Positions 52,335-61,002 of a stretch of DNA of 64,000 bases are shown here, piece by piece. The stretch is taken from the NCBI RefSeq assembly GCF_014873945.1, contig NZ_JADBEC010000001.1, positions 3,489,001-3,553,000 on the forward strand. The letters run 5' to 3'. The translations under genes and the position numbers were made by a program. Each line of letters opens with the position of its first letter. The first letter of the stretch is position 1. A model generated the notes under the pieces. The model had not been told where the DNA came from. It made no database searches and saw nothing but the letters and a program-made list of their open reading frames with translations. This DNA comes from Rhizobium viscosum. GTDB taxonomy: Bacteria > Pseudomonadota > Alphaproteobacteria > Rhizobiales > Rhizobiaceae.

Positions 52335-53027
52335 GTGGATCAGCAAGTCAGGCTTTTCGGCGCTGTCGCGGTACGACCCGTTGTCCTTGCCGTCATCCCC
52401 CGGTTCGAAGCAACCACAGGATACAAGGTCGCGGTCAGGTGGGAGCTCAATCCGATCGTAAGGAGGCAGATTGAGGCCGGTGAACCCTTTGATCTCGTTA
52501 TCACCAATCCTGATCTGATCGGTGAACTCTCCGCCTTGGGAAAAGTCAAGGCGGAGAGCCAGGTCGCGTTCGGTCGGATAGCAATGGGAGTGGCGGCAAA
52601 AGAAGGCAGCCGACCGCTCGACATTGGCTCCGTGGACACATTCAAACATGCCTTGAAGAACGCCGGATCAATCGCCTATGCCAGCGACGGAACCAGCGGT
52701 GGCTACTTCTCCGGTTTGCTGGAGCGCTTGGGAATAGCGGAAGAGGTGAAGCCCAAGCTGGTGCCGGTAGCCGGAGGGCAGACGGCAGCAGCTGTAGGCC
52801 GCGGGGAGGCCGAGCTGGGAGTCGTTCCCGTGACGTCTATCCTTGCCGCCGCTCCCGAGGTCATGCTGGTCGGCAAGTTTCCGGCAGAACTCCAAAGTTA
52901 TATCGACTTCGCCATAGGCATCAGCGCCGATTTGACGAACGAAGACGCTGCCAGGCAGCTGTCGGCGTTTCTGACGTCGCCAGCCATCGACGCGATGCTG
53001 GCGGCGAAGGGCGTCGAACGCAGCTAA
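52335..53027 (+). CDS. ModA-like substrate-binding protein lacking a signal peptide
   Basis: The 230-residue protein starts at GTG 52335. It matches SBP_bac_11/ModA-type molybdate or related anion binders: FDLVITNPDLI, a VAxG-like SGGYFSGLLERLG and LGVVPVTSILAAP motifs spread over the chain. The first 20 residues (VDQQVRLFGAVAVRPVVLAVIPRFE) begin directly in the mature fold, so no Sec signal is present; it may act in the cytoplasm or the true start may be lost. There are no ModB/ModC partners nearby. Confidence 0.68.
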   Translation: MDQQVRLFGAVAVRPVVLAVIPRFEATTGYKVAVRWELNPIVRRQIEAGEPFDLVITNPDLIGELSALGKVKAESQVAFGRIAMGVAAKEGSRPLDIGSVDTFKHALKNAGSIAYASDGTSGGYFSGLLERLGIAEEVKPKLVPVAGGQTAAAVGRGEAELGVVPVTSILAAAPEVMLVGKFPAELQSYIDFAIGISADLTNEDAARQLSAFLTSPAIDAMLAAKGVERS

Positions 53028-53136
53028 CTATGTGCTTGATGAGTGGCGACCGGCTCAGGCTATCGCCCTTGGTTGGTGGGTCGCGTTCGACGATCTCGAC
53101 GATATTGGGTCTTCTCCGAGAAAGGCTCTTAGCCGG

Positions 53137-53161
53137 TGAACTTTTAGCTCACGAATGCGTT
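53137..53161 (+). promoter_or_regulatory. EcfG-like promoter upstream of entericidin
   Basis: TGAAC at 53137-53141 and CGTT at 53158-53161 are separated by 16 bases, one mismatch from the EcfG consensus GGAAC-N16/17-CGTT, and 56 bases ahead of the entericidin start. Confidence 0.4.
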
Positions 53162-53217
53162 ATCCCGCCCGGACGGCATCAGCCGTTCGGGATTGATTTC
53201 ACAAAAGGATTTCGCAC

Positions 53218-53373
53218 ATGACGACCACGGGTAAAATCGCAGCCGCCGCTATGGTGCTTCTTGCCCTTTCTTCCTGCGCCAATACGATCAAGGGCATGGG
53301 CAGGGATACCGCCAATGCCGTTAACGCCACGCAGGATGCCGGTCGCAGTGTCGATCGGGCAGCGAAGAGATAA
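53218..53373 (+). CDS. Entericidin-type small lipoprotein
   Basis: The 51-residue protein has a lipoprotein signal peptide (hydrophobic MVLLALSSC, Cys about residue 20) and a short mature helix with NTIKGMGRDTANAVNATQDAGRSVDRAAKR, typical of entericidin A/B antidote-toxin lipoproteins linked to stress in stationary phase. AAAGGAT lies upstream of ATG. It is too short for standard ORF calling. The upstream EcfG-like promoter fits stress control. Confidence 0.8.
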   Translation: MTTTGKIAAAAMVLLALSSCANTIKGMGRDTANAVNATQDAGRSVDRAAKR

Positions 53374-53379
53374 TTGCTT

Positions 53380-53730
53380 TCAGATTTTTGAAGTCGGATA
53401 GGCTTTTTCGAGGCCGCCGGATCGGGTCAGCCCGGTCCGGAATGCGGCATGGGCCGGGTGCTGGCTGGAGCGTGCCGCTTCCATGAGCCTGATCTGCAAC
53501 CGATCCGGTGCAGCTTCGCCGATCCATTTGCCGAGGGTTTCGAGCTTTAGCGAATTGAGAAAACGCGAGGAAGCGGCGAGATCGAGATGCCGATGCAGGC
53601 CTTCGAGCAGATTATCGTCCTGGGCCGGATTTTCCATCAACAGCGACAGATAGGATTTGTCGGTTTCCGAGAGCGCCGCGAGTTTTTCCGCGACGGTATC
53701 GCGATCGGGAAAGGGCACCGTGCCAGTCAT
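53380..53730 (-). CDS. Hypothetical protein
   Basis: The 116-residue product is hydrophilic, mostly helical and cytoplasmic (LAALSETDKSYLSLLMENPAQDDNLLEGLHRHLDLAAS), with no recognised domain. It lies between the entericidin gene (convergent, 6 bases apart) and the binding-protein gene on the same strand. Length, codon use and absence of a better frame support it as real. Confidence 0.6.
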   Translation of the reverse strand: MTGTVPFPDRDTVAEKLAALSETDKSYLSLLMENPAQDDNLLEGLHRHLDLAASSRFLNSLKLETLGKWIGEAAPDRLQIRLMEAARSSQHPAHAAFRTGLTRSGGLEKAYPTSKI

Positions 53731-53763
53731 AACGAATCGTCCAGTCCTTGTTGTCAGGAAGGT

Positions 53764-54762
53764 TTATAGACTGGCCTTGACCTTCTCGGCTATATCGGCC
53801 GGAACCCAGCGGCTCCAGAGCTCCTCGTAATTCTCAAGGAAATAGAGGGCTGCATTCTCATTGTCCTCGCCATTTTCATCCTGCCAGGCCAGCACCTGGC
53901 TGATGGTCTCGTTGTCCCAGCTGCGGGCGTTCAGATAGTTCATGATCGGGCCGGCGCGATCGGCGAAAGCCCTGGTCATCATCGTGAAGGCCTGCGACAC
54001 CGGATAGGCGTTCACCCTGGGATTGGCGCAATGAGGCACCGAGGTGCAGGCGTTCCATTCGGCCTCATCGTGCGGAACGCCGAAGCCCAGCTGTTTCATG
54101 TCGTATTTGCCGATGACCGATGTCGGCGCCCAGTAATAACCGAGCCAGCCGACCTTGTTTTCGAAGGCGCGGGCAATCGAACCGTCGAAATCCTTGGGAG
54201 TCCGGCTGTCGACCAGCGCAAAGCCGAGCTTGTCGGCATCAAGCGCCCTGAAGAGATTGCTGGTCGAGATCTCGCAAGCCCAGGCTTCCGGGCAATTATA
54301 GACGGCCGCACGCGAGGGATCATAGGTATCGGGAAAGAGTTCCGGGTGTTTCAGCGCATCCTGGACGGAACGAATATCCGGATTTGCGTCGGCGATGAAT
54401 TTCGGGATGTACCAGCCTTCAACCGCGCCATCCGCAAGAATTTCGGCGCCCTTGACCAGCCGGCCGGCGCTGATGGCGGCATCGAGCTGCGGCTTGACCG
54501 CCTTCACCCAGAATTCCGAGGCGATATCGGGCGTGCCGGTGCCATCCATGGAAGCGAAGGTCGGCAGCGTATCGCCATCGACGATGGTGACGGAGCAGCC
54601 GTAGCCCTTTTCCAGGATGAATTTGTCGAAGCTCGCTGCAATGGCGGCAGAGCCCCATCTCATCTCGGCGATCGAGACGTTGCCGCAGCCGGCAGCTTGC
54701 GCCTCCGCAATTCCGGCATAAAAACAGACCGCAAGGATGAATGACGAGAAAAATGTCTTCAT
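53764..54762 (-). CDS. Glycine betaine/choline-type ABC substrate-binding protein
   Basis: The 332-residue protein begins at MKTFFSSFILAVCFYAG, a Sec signal peptide, behind GGGGAA. The mature chain matches OpuAC/ProX-type binding proteins: AEMRWGSAAIAASFDKFILEKGYGC, TGTPDIASEFW, GWYIPKFIADANPDI and an aromatic-rich GWLGYYWAPTSVIGKYDM likely to cage a quaternary amine. No permease or ATPase genes adjoin, so it is an orphan that may feed a transporter encoded elsewhere. An upstream frame to 54975 lacks a start signal. Confidence 0.85.
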   Translation of the reverse strand: MKTFFSSFILAVCFYAGIAEAQAAGCGNVSIAEMRWGSAAIAASFDKFILEKGYGCSVTIVDGDTLPTFASMDGTGTPDIASEFWVKAVKPQLDAAISAGRLVKGAEILADGAVEGWYIPKFIADANPDIRSVQDALKHPELFPDTYDPSRAAVYNCPEAWACEISTSNLFRALDADKLGFALVDSRTPKDFDGSIARAFENKVGWLGYYWAPTSVIGKYDMKQLGFGVPHDEAEWNACTSVPHCANPRVNAYPVSQAFTMMTRAFADRAGPIMNYLNARSWDNETISQVLAWQDENGEDNENAALYFLENYEELWSRWVPADIAEKVKASL

Positions 54763-55422
54763 TATACGTTCCCCGAAATTTTTATGTGATCGAACGCGCA
54801 TGCACCGGGCAATTAGCCGACAAATCTTTTCGCCGCTGCAGGTGCTAATCGCCCGAGAATATGGCTTCACCGGGTTTTTCCTGTGTGCGGCGCCGTTCGT
54901 CTGGTTTTCCGGCGGCTCGTCGCTGGCCATTTCTGTCGATGGCTTACTATGAGCAAACCTACGGATTTGCTGCAAGAAATCAACTCTCCTTTCCGTGTTG
55001 TATCTGTAACTAAATTATTGAATTCGAAGAATTTATGCCCGCAGTTCATGAAGCTGCGGCTTGGAGTGCGATTGACGGAAATGCACGCTCGCGGCGAGGG
55101 TGAAAGCGGTTCCAAGTGAGTGAAAATCGGAAAAGTTCAAAAAAAGTCGAATTTTGCCTCCGGTTGGGCCTTCAATAACCATCCGGTAAGAATGTGCCGT
55201 TATCTGTTGTGACGCGGCGGGGGACAACCGCTGCTTTTCCGGATCAGGTGCTGCGTCCCGGAAAAAGCGAGCTTCATTGTGTAATGATGAAGGCGTCAGC
55301 GTTTTATGGCAAACCGCGTAGGGTTTATGGCCCGATCGCGGTTTTCGCGTTTCTGGCCCTCTGTTGACCGCGTGTCCACCCGCATTGTAGGCCTGCCGGA
55401 AATACTTCACGGATAGGCGCCA
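54763..55422. other. 660-bp intergenic stretch before cobQ
   Basis: No gene can be supported here. Three short frames on both strands lack Shine-Dalgarno sequences and known families. No B12-riboswitch core was found, so cobQ seems to have a different control. Promoters for cobQ and the divergent binding-protein gene are expected. Confidence 0.6.
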
Positions 55423-56877
55423 ATGACCAAATCCATCATGCTGCAGGGAACCGGCTCGGATGTCGGCAAGACGGTGCTGGTGGCGGGGCTTTGCCGGCTG
55501 GCGGCCAATCGCGGCTTGAGGGTGCGGCCCTTCAAGCCGCAGAACATGTCGAACAATGCGGCGGTTTCCGACGATGGCGGCGAGATCGGCCGGGCGCAGT
55601 GGCTGCAGTCGCTTGCGGCCCGTACGCCATCATCGATGCATATGAACCCGGTGCTCTTGAAGCCGCAGTCGGAAAACGGCAGCCAGATCATCGTGCAGGG
55701 CAGGGTGTTCGGGCAGGCGAAGGGGCGCGACTATCAGCGGCTGAAGCCGCAGCTCATCTCTTCCGTGCTGGAGAGTTTCGCCAAGGTGTCCGAGGGTGCC
55801 GACCTCGTCATCGTCGAGGGGGCGGGGTCACCCGCCGAAATCAATCTCAGGGCCGGCGATATCGCCAATATGGGCTTTGCGACGCGGGCGAACGTTCCTG
55901 TCGTTCTCGTCGGCGATATCGATCGTGGCGGCGTGATCGCCTCGCTTGTCGGCACGCATGCAATCCTTTCCGAAGACGACCGCAAGATGATCTCGGGTTA
56001 CATCATCAACAAGTTCCGCGGCGATGTAAGCCTGTTCGACGACGGCATTACATCCATCGGGCAGTTCACCGGCTGGCCCTGCTTCGGCGTCGTGCCCTGG
56101 CTGAAGCCGGCCGGACGGCTGCCCGCAGAGGATTCCGTCGTTCTGGAGCGGCTAGCCAAAAGCGAGCGAGGGGCGCTGAAGATCGCCGTGCCGGTGCTGC
56201 CGCGCATTGCCAATTTCGACGATCTCGATCCGCTACGGGCCGAGCCTGATGTCGAGCTCGTCTTCGTGCGCGCCGGCGAGCGGCTGCCAGCCGATGCAGC
56301 GCTCATCATCCTGCCGGGCTCGAAATCCACCATATCGGATCTCGCCGATCTCAGGGCGCAGGGATGGGACCGCGACCTTGCCGCCCATATGCGCCGCGGC
56401 GGCCGGGTGATCGGCATTTGCGGCGGCTACCAGATGCTCGGCCACAGGGTGTATGACCCGCTCGGCATCGAAGGTACGACGACAGAGATCGAAGGGCTTG
56501 GCCTGCTCGATGTCGAGACGGAGATGGCGCCGGAGAAGACGGTGCGCAACAGCGCTGCCCATTCAGCGGAATATGATGTGCCGCTATCAGGCTATCAGAT
56601 CCACCTCGGCGTCACGCAAGGGGCCGATTGCGAACGGCCGGCGGCGATCGTCGACGGCTTGGCCGATGGGGCGGTTTCGGCCGACGGCCGGATCATGGGC
56701 ACCTATCTGCACGGCCTCTTCGGCAGTGACGCTTACCGCGCCCGGCTGCTTCAAAGTTTTGGCCTCTCAGGCGAGGGCGGTAACTACCGCGAGAGCGTCG
56801 ATCGGGCGCTCGACGAGGTCGCAGGCGGCCTGGAACAACATCTCGACCCGCGCTGGCTTGCAGGGCTGCTCGGCTAG
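55423..56877 (+). CDS. cobQ: Cobyric acid synthase
   Basis: The 484-residue enzyme amidates adenosyl-cobyrinate a,c-diamide at four side chains using glutamine and ATP, late in cobalamin synthesis. The N-terminal P-loop domain has GTGSDVGKTVLVAGLCR (residues 6-22), and NNAAVSDDGGEIGRAQ, and the C-terminal type I glutamine amidotransferase has GICGGYQMLG (nucleophile Cys) and the catalytic His of GTYLHGLF. It lies apart from the riboswitch-controlled cobP-cobW-cobN operon 3.6 kb downstream but serves the same pathway. Confidence 0.96.
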   Translation: MTKSIMLQGTGSDVGKTVLVAGLCRLAANRGLRVRPFKPQNMSNNAAVSDDGGEIGRAQWLQSLAARTPSSMHMNPVLLKPQSENGSQIIVQGRVFGQAKGRDYQRLKPQLISSVLESFAKVSEGADLVIVEGAGSPAEINLRAGDIANMGFATRANVPVVLVGDIDRGGVIASLVGTHAILSEDDRKMISGYIINKFRGDVSLFDDGITSIGQFTGWPCFGVVPWLKPAGRLPAEDSVVLERLAKSERGALKIAVPVLPRIANFDDLDPLRAEPDVELVFVRAGERLPADAALIILPGSKSTISDLADLRAQGWDRDLAAHMRRGGRVIGICGGYQMLGHRVYDPLGIEGTTTEIEGLGLLDVETEMAPEKTVRNSAAHSAEYDVPLSGYQIHLGVTQGADCERPAAIVDGLADGAVSADGRIMGTYLHGLFGSDAYRARLLQSFGLSGEGGNYRESVDRALDEVAGGLEQHLDPRWLAGLLG

Positions 56878-56912
56878 GCCTGCGTTCATCGGCACCGCTC
56901 CGCTATTGCAAA

Positions 56913-56935
56913 ATTAGTTGACTGAGTCCATTAAT
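56913..56935. promoter_or_regulatory. Palindromic operator upstream of the SDR gene
   Basis: The 23-base palindrome around TTGACTGAGTCCA pairs at 9 of 11 positions each side, centred at 56924. It shares the core TTGACTGAGTC with the MarR-GNAT operator at 5301-5323 and lies 38 bases before the SDR start. Confidence 0.55.
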
Positions 56936-56972
56936 TATTGTTGCAACGCACCCAGTCGAGAGCGATGAAACC

Positions 56973-57743
56973 ATGAGCATATTGGATAGATTTTCACTTG
57001 CGGGCCAGGTGGCGCTCGTGACCGGCGGCGGCCGCGGCCTGGGCTTCGAGATGGCACATGCACTTGCCGAGGCCGGCGCGCATGTCATCGTTACCGGGCG
57101 CACGGCGGCGACGCTGGAAGATGCCGTAAGGACCGTCCGCGCCGCCGGCGGCACGGCGCAGGCCGCCGCATTCGACATTGCCGACCGAGAGGCCCAGCGT
57201 GCGCTGATGGCCGACATCGAAAAGATCCATGGCCGTCTCGATATCCTGATTAACAATGTCGGCGCCCGCGACAGGCGGCCGCTGGCCGAATTCGACGACG
57301 ATGCCATCATCGAATTGCTGCGCACCGATCTGGCCGCTGCGATAACGCTTTCGCGCGACGCAACCGTGCTGATGAAGCGGCGCAATTACGGCCGCCTGAT
57401 TGCCGTGACCTCGATCAGCGGCCATGTCGTCATGCCCGGCGACTGCGTCTATCCGGCGGCCAAGCAGGGCCTGACCGGCCTGATGCGTGCCATGGCGGTC
57501 GAGTTCGGCCCACACGGCATCACCAGCAACGCGATTGCGCCCGGCTGGTTCGCCACCGAGACGAACGCGGCGATGGCTGCGAACGAGGAATTGATGCCCT
57601 TCGTGCGCCAGCGCATCCCCGTCCAGCGCTGGGGCCGCCCGGATGAGATTGCCGGCGCGGCGCTGTTTCTTGCAAGCGGTGCCGCCTCCTTCGTCAACGG
57701 ACACATCCTGACCGTCGACGGTGGCATGACGGTCAGGATGTGA
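56973..57743 (+). CDS. Short-chain dehydrogenase/reductase, gluconate 5-dehydrogenase type
   Basis: The 256-residue classical SDR has cofactor motif TGGGRGLGFEMA (residues 15-26), NNVGARDRRPL, the catalytic Ser-Tyr-Lys in SISGHVVMPGDCVYPAAKQG (Tyr and Lys of YPAAK) and the C-terminal FVNGHILTVDGGMTV. Sequence style resembles Gno/IdnO-type gluconate 5-dehydrogenases, but substrate specificity is not proven. Its upstream palindrome shares its core with the MarR-GNAT operator, suggesting shared control. Confidence 0.88.
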   Translation: MSILDRFSLAGQVALVTGGGRGLGFEMAHALAEAGAHVIVTGRTAATLEDAVRTVRAAGGTAQAAAFDIADREAQRALMADIEKIHGRLDILINNVGARDRRPLAEFDDDAIIELLRTDLAAAITLSRDATVLMKRRNYGRLIAVTSISGHVVMPGDCVYPAAKQGLTGLMRAMAVEFGPHGITSNAIAPGWFATETNAAMAANEELMPFVRQRIPVQRWGRPDEIAGAALFLASGAASFVNGHILTVDGGMTVRM

Positions 57744-57774
57744 GCGGAGATTCTTGCGGCGTGCGGCAAAAGCC

Positions 57775-59568
57775 TCAGATCTCGCCTGAGACCTCGCGGC
57801 GGCGGCGGTCGAGTTCTTCGCTGTAGCGGCGCAGCGTGTGGCTTTCGCTAAGCTGGCCGATCACCTTGCGCTCGATGAGGTTGTTGACGACGGCGAGCGC
57901 TTCGCTTTCCGTCTTGTCGAAGATCGCGGCCGCCTGTTTGGCGTTCATCTGTGGCTGCAGGAAGTCGTTTTTATAGCGAATGAAATCGCCAAGATTCTGG
58001 GCTTCGTCCTGCGCGCTGGTGGGGTTGGCGTAGATTTCCGGCACGAGCACGAGGCCGGCATATTTGTCACCCTCATCGACGAGGATGACGCGCTGCGTCG
58101 AGCCGATGGGGAAAGCCTCCTTGAAGGCGTCCATCGTTATTCCAAGTTTTGCGGTCTTCACGTCTGATCGCATCAGCTTGTCTACGGTCAGGTTGCGGAT
58201 CCAGCCGACATCATGGGCGCTGCGGATGCTTTCGCCGCGCAGGTGAAAGCGCCATGTGGCGAAGGAGTAGCCGAAGGTGGTGCGCACCACGAGCGAGGAG
58301 GTGATGACGGCGGCGAGCACCAGGGCGGTGATCGGGAAGTCGCCGGTAATCTCCAGCGCCAGGAAGGTCATGGTCAGCGGCCCGCCGATGACGGCGACGG
58401 CGAGCGAACTCATGCCGACCACGGCATAGATCACGGGCGTCAGCGTCGCATCGGCGAAATAGGGGGCGGAATAGGCAAACAGCTTGCCGAGCAGGGCACC
58501 CATGAAGAGCGATGCGAAGAACAGGCCGCCCCTGAAGCCGGAGCCGATGGAGACGGCTGATGCCACCGACTTCAGAAGGAAGAGGCCGATCAGCGCGGGA
58601 ATGGTGATCTCATGGGCGAGGTTGAGATGCAGCGCGCCGTGACCGGCGGCAAGGACCTGCGGCGAGACCAGCGCCAGCAAGCCGACGACCAGGCCGCCGA
58701 GCGCCGGGCGAAAGGGCAGCGCGATGGAGCTCTTGCGCGCCAGTTCCTCGACGAAGGAGACGCCCTGCATGATGAGGATGCCGATGCCGGCGCAGAAGGC
58801 GCCGAGGGCGATCGCCGGGACGTAGTCGGCGGGCTGGACAGCGCCGAAGCTGCCGACATCGATGATGAAATCGCTGCCGGAGAGCAGTCGGGCGACCAGG
58901 GTAGCGACGAGGGCTGCGACGACGACAGGCGTCAGCGAAATGATGGTGTAGGTGCCGATGATCAGCTCGAAGGCATAGAAGGCACCGGTCAGCGGCGCAT
59001 TGAAGGCGGCGGCGATGGCGCCGGCCGCGCCGCAGCCGACGAGGACGCGCATGTCGGAGCGGCGCAGCTGAAGCTTCAGGCCGAATTTCGAGGCGATGCC
59101 GGCTGCGAGCTGCGTATAGCCGGCCTCCAGTCCGACGGATGCGCCGAAACCGTTGGAAACGAGATTCTGGATGGCGACGAGGATGCTGTCGGTCAGCGAC
59201 AGGCGGCCGCCATGCAGGGCATTGGCCTCGATCGGGTCGACCATCGGCTTCTTGCGCCATTTGGCGAGGATGAAGATCAAGAGGCCGAGCAGCATGCCGC
59301 CGGCAACCGGGGCGGTCATCAGCAGGAACTTGCTGTCGATCTCAGAGGCGCTGAGCCTCGTCGTGCCGTCTATGCCGAAGATCAGGCTGTGCATCTCTTC
59401 CGAGACATAGCTCATGGCGGTGACCGCAAGCCCCGATACGATGCCGACAAGCGCGCCGGCAAAGACCATGCCCATTTCGCTGTGGCGGATGAGCGCGCGC
59501 ATGCGTCCCGGATCAAAGACGGTGCCAAGAGGGCCGAGGCGGCGAATATCCATTCGGGAGAGCATCAT
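57775..59568 (-). CDS. ClC-family chloride channel/transporter with CBS pair
   Basis: The 597-residue protein has the CLC core (residues about 30-430): the gating-glutamate motif GASVGLEAGYTQ, NAPLTGAFYAFEL, and the late GSGFRGGLFFASLFMG, then a CBS-domain pair (about 455-570). By family it is a Cl-/H+ exchanger or channel of the inner membrane, helpful in acid resistance or charge balance. CBS domains suggest nucleotide control. It lies between the SDR and the cobalamin riboswitch on the opposite strand. Confidence 0.92.
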   Translation of the reverse strand: MMLSRMDIRRLGPLGTVFDPGRMRALIRHSEMGMVFAGALVGIVSGLAVTAMSYVSEEMHSLIFGIDGTTRLSASEIDSKFLLMTAPVAGGMLLGLLIFILAKWRKKPMVDPIEANALHGGRLSLTDSILVAIQNLVSNGFGASVGLEAGYTQLAAGIASKFGLKLQLRRSDMRVLVGCGAAGAIAAAFNAPLTGAFYAFELIIGTYTIISLTPVVVAALVATLVARLLSGSDFIIDVGSFGAVQPADYVPAIALGAFCAGIGILIMQGVSFVEELARKSSIALPFRPALGGLVVGLLALVSPQVLAAGHGALHLNLAHEITIPALIGLFLLKSVASAVSIGSGFRGGLFFASLFMGALLGKLFAYSAPYFADATLTPVIYAVVGMSSLAVAVIGGPLTMTFLALEITGDFPITALVLAAVITSSLVVRTTFGYSFATWRFHLRGESIRSAHDVGWIRNLTVDKLMRSDVKTAKLGITMDAFKEAFPIGSTQRVILVDEGDKYAGLVLVPEIYANPTSAQDEAQNLGDFIRYKNDFLQPQMNAKQAAAIFDKTESEALAVVNNLIERKVIGQLSESHTLRRYSEELDRRRREVSGEI

Positions 59569-59786
59569 GGGGAAACTAGGCGGCAGGAATGAGGGTCAAG
59601 GGCGGAGCCGGCATCCGCATGAGCGGCAATTGCGGCAAAATACCGACTGGCCCGTAAAGTTTTTGTGACGTAAGCCTTTGATTAAAGACGATAATATCGG
59701 TAGTGTAAGTCGAGATGAACATGGGCGGGACGCTGCGCGGCAATTGACATGGGGGTTGCACGCGCCTAACCATGAATCCACATAAT

Positions 59787-60150
59787 GGATGGTTCCGGAT
59801 CGGCTAACGCCTTCCGGATGAAAAGGGAATGTGACGGGGCGGACCCAAGCCGGGCGCCTTTATCACAGCCGACCCCGCGACTGTAGAGCAGTAAGGGTCT
59901 TCCATCCGGCATTTTAACCGCCGCGCCGACGGTTTTGCATTCTGCAAGCGGGCAAGGCGGACAAGTGCCGGAAAAGCCACTGGAAATGCATCGTGATCAG
60001 CCGGGGCAGGACGCCTCTAATTCTACGAATCGTCCGCCTTTTCACGAGATGCAGCCGGGAAGGCGAGGCAGATCCGCTGGCACGATCAGGGGCGACCGTA
60101 ACGGGTCGCCCCGGTCGGGGCCGTTAGCTGCGAGCCAGGAGACCTGCCGT
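59787..60150 (+). ncRNA. Cobalamin (B12) riboswitch
   Basis: The leader contains the conserved blocks of the B12-riboswitch in order: GGTTCC at 59791, AAAAGGGAATGTG at 59821, GACCCCGCGACTGTAGAGC at 59871, GCCACTGG at 59976, GCCGGGAAGGCG at 60054 and the B12-box GAGCCAGGAGACCTGCC at 60132-60148. Spacing between 59983 and 60054, and between 60065 and 60132, is far longer than in typical members, so large peripheral stems are inserted. It should repress cobP-cobW-cobN when adenosylcobalamin is abundant. Possible platform hairpins lie at 60155-60190. Confidence 0.85.
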
Positions 60151-60300
60151 CCGTGCCGGGCATAATGCCCAATCTGGGCGTTTTGCCCGCTGCCAGCACG
60201 GAGGTTGTCTTGGCTGAAGGATTTGATTCAGCGCTGCCTCCGGTGGTGCGATATAGTGGCGACGGCAGTGCGGTGCTTTTGGCCTCGTGCGTCGAGTATG

Positions 60301-60460
60301 TGGTACCCCCCTCTGTCCTGCCGGACATCTCCCCCACAAGGGGGGAGATTGAATCGCGGCGACGATCTCCCCAAACAATTGATGTAAGGCGATGGTCTCG
60401 CCTCTTGCCGATCTCCCCCCCTTGTGGGGGAGATGTCCGGCAGGACAGAGGGGGGTACCA
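60301..60460. repeat. Long palindromic repeat element, copy 1 (riboswitch-cobP gap)
   Basis: The arms 60301-60349 and 60411-60460 are reverse complements with a single-base length difference (6 versus 7 in a G/C run), enclosing a 61-base loop. It lies between the B12 riboswitch and the cobP start. The same ~45-base arms occur in cobN at 62675-62825. The loop is about 80 percent alike when the second copy is inverted. No transposase gene is present. Confidence 0.9.
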
Positions 60461-60488
60461 CACCCTCCGCTGCAAGAGGCGTCTGCGC

Positions 60489-60998
60489 ATGACCACCACC
60501 CTCATCCTCGGCGGCGCCCGTTCCGGCAAATCCCGCTTTGCCGAAAATCTCATCACCACAAGCGGCCTCGAGCGCCATTACATCGCCACCGGCCGCGCCT
60601 GGGACGACGAGATGCAGGCGCGCATCAATCAGCACAGAGCCGATCGCGGCCCATCCTGGGCCACGCATGAGGAACCGCTCGATCTCGCCGAGCGCCTTGC
60701 CGCCATTGACGCGGAGGGCAGAGCAATCCTCGTCGATTGCCTGACGCTGTGGCTCACCAATCTGATGATGGAGGGGCGCGATATCGCCGCCCAGTCCGCC
60801 GCCCTTGCTGCCTTTCTGCCTGACGCAAAGGCGCGACTCGTCATCGTTTCCAATGAAGTCGGCCTCGGCATCGTGCCTGAGAACCGTATGGCACGCGAGT
60901 TTCGCGACCATGCCGGTCGGCTGCACCAAATGATCGCGGCAACTGCCGACGATGTCTATTTTATCGCGGCAGGCCTGCCGCTGAAAATGAAGGGTTAG
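60489..60998 (+). CDS. cobP: Adenosylcobinamide kinase/guanylyltransferase
   Basis: The 169-residue enzyme (CobP/CobU) phosphorylates adenosylcobinamide and then transfers GMP, preparing it for lower-ligand attachment. The P-loop GGARSGKS is at residues 8-15, followed by [21 protein letters not shown] with the GMP-accepting His, and [12 protein letters not shown] and [21 protein letters not shown]. The start ATG at 60489 gives the standard N-terminus; an upstream frame from 60153 runs through the palindromic repeat and is ignored. It is first in the riboswitch-controlled operon and is followed by cobW after 4 bases. Confidence 0.95.
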   Translation: MTTTLILGGARSGKSRFAENLITTSGLERHYIATGRAWDDEMQARINQHRADRGPSWATHEEPLDLAERLAAIDAEGRAILVDCLTLWLTNLMMEGRDIAAQSAALAAFLPDAKARLVIVSNEVGLGIVPENRMAREFRDHAGRLHQMIAATADDVYFIAAGLPLKMKG

Positions 60999-61002
60999 TT
61001 CG

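Noticed and set aside
54883-55119. Short frames in the gap before cobQ
   Set aside because: No Shine-Dalgarno sequence, no family and opposing frames of similar length; treated as non-coding.
55200-55422. A second cobalamin riboswitch before cobQ
   Set aside because: No B12-box or CCGCGACTGT core is present in the leader.
60153-60488. N-terminal extension of CobP that reads through the palindromic repeat
   Set aside because: CobP normally starts at [15 protein letters not shown]. The added 112 codons are riboswitch and repeat sequence with no independent support; the frame is open by chance because the repeat itself is open.
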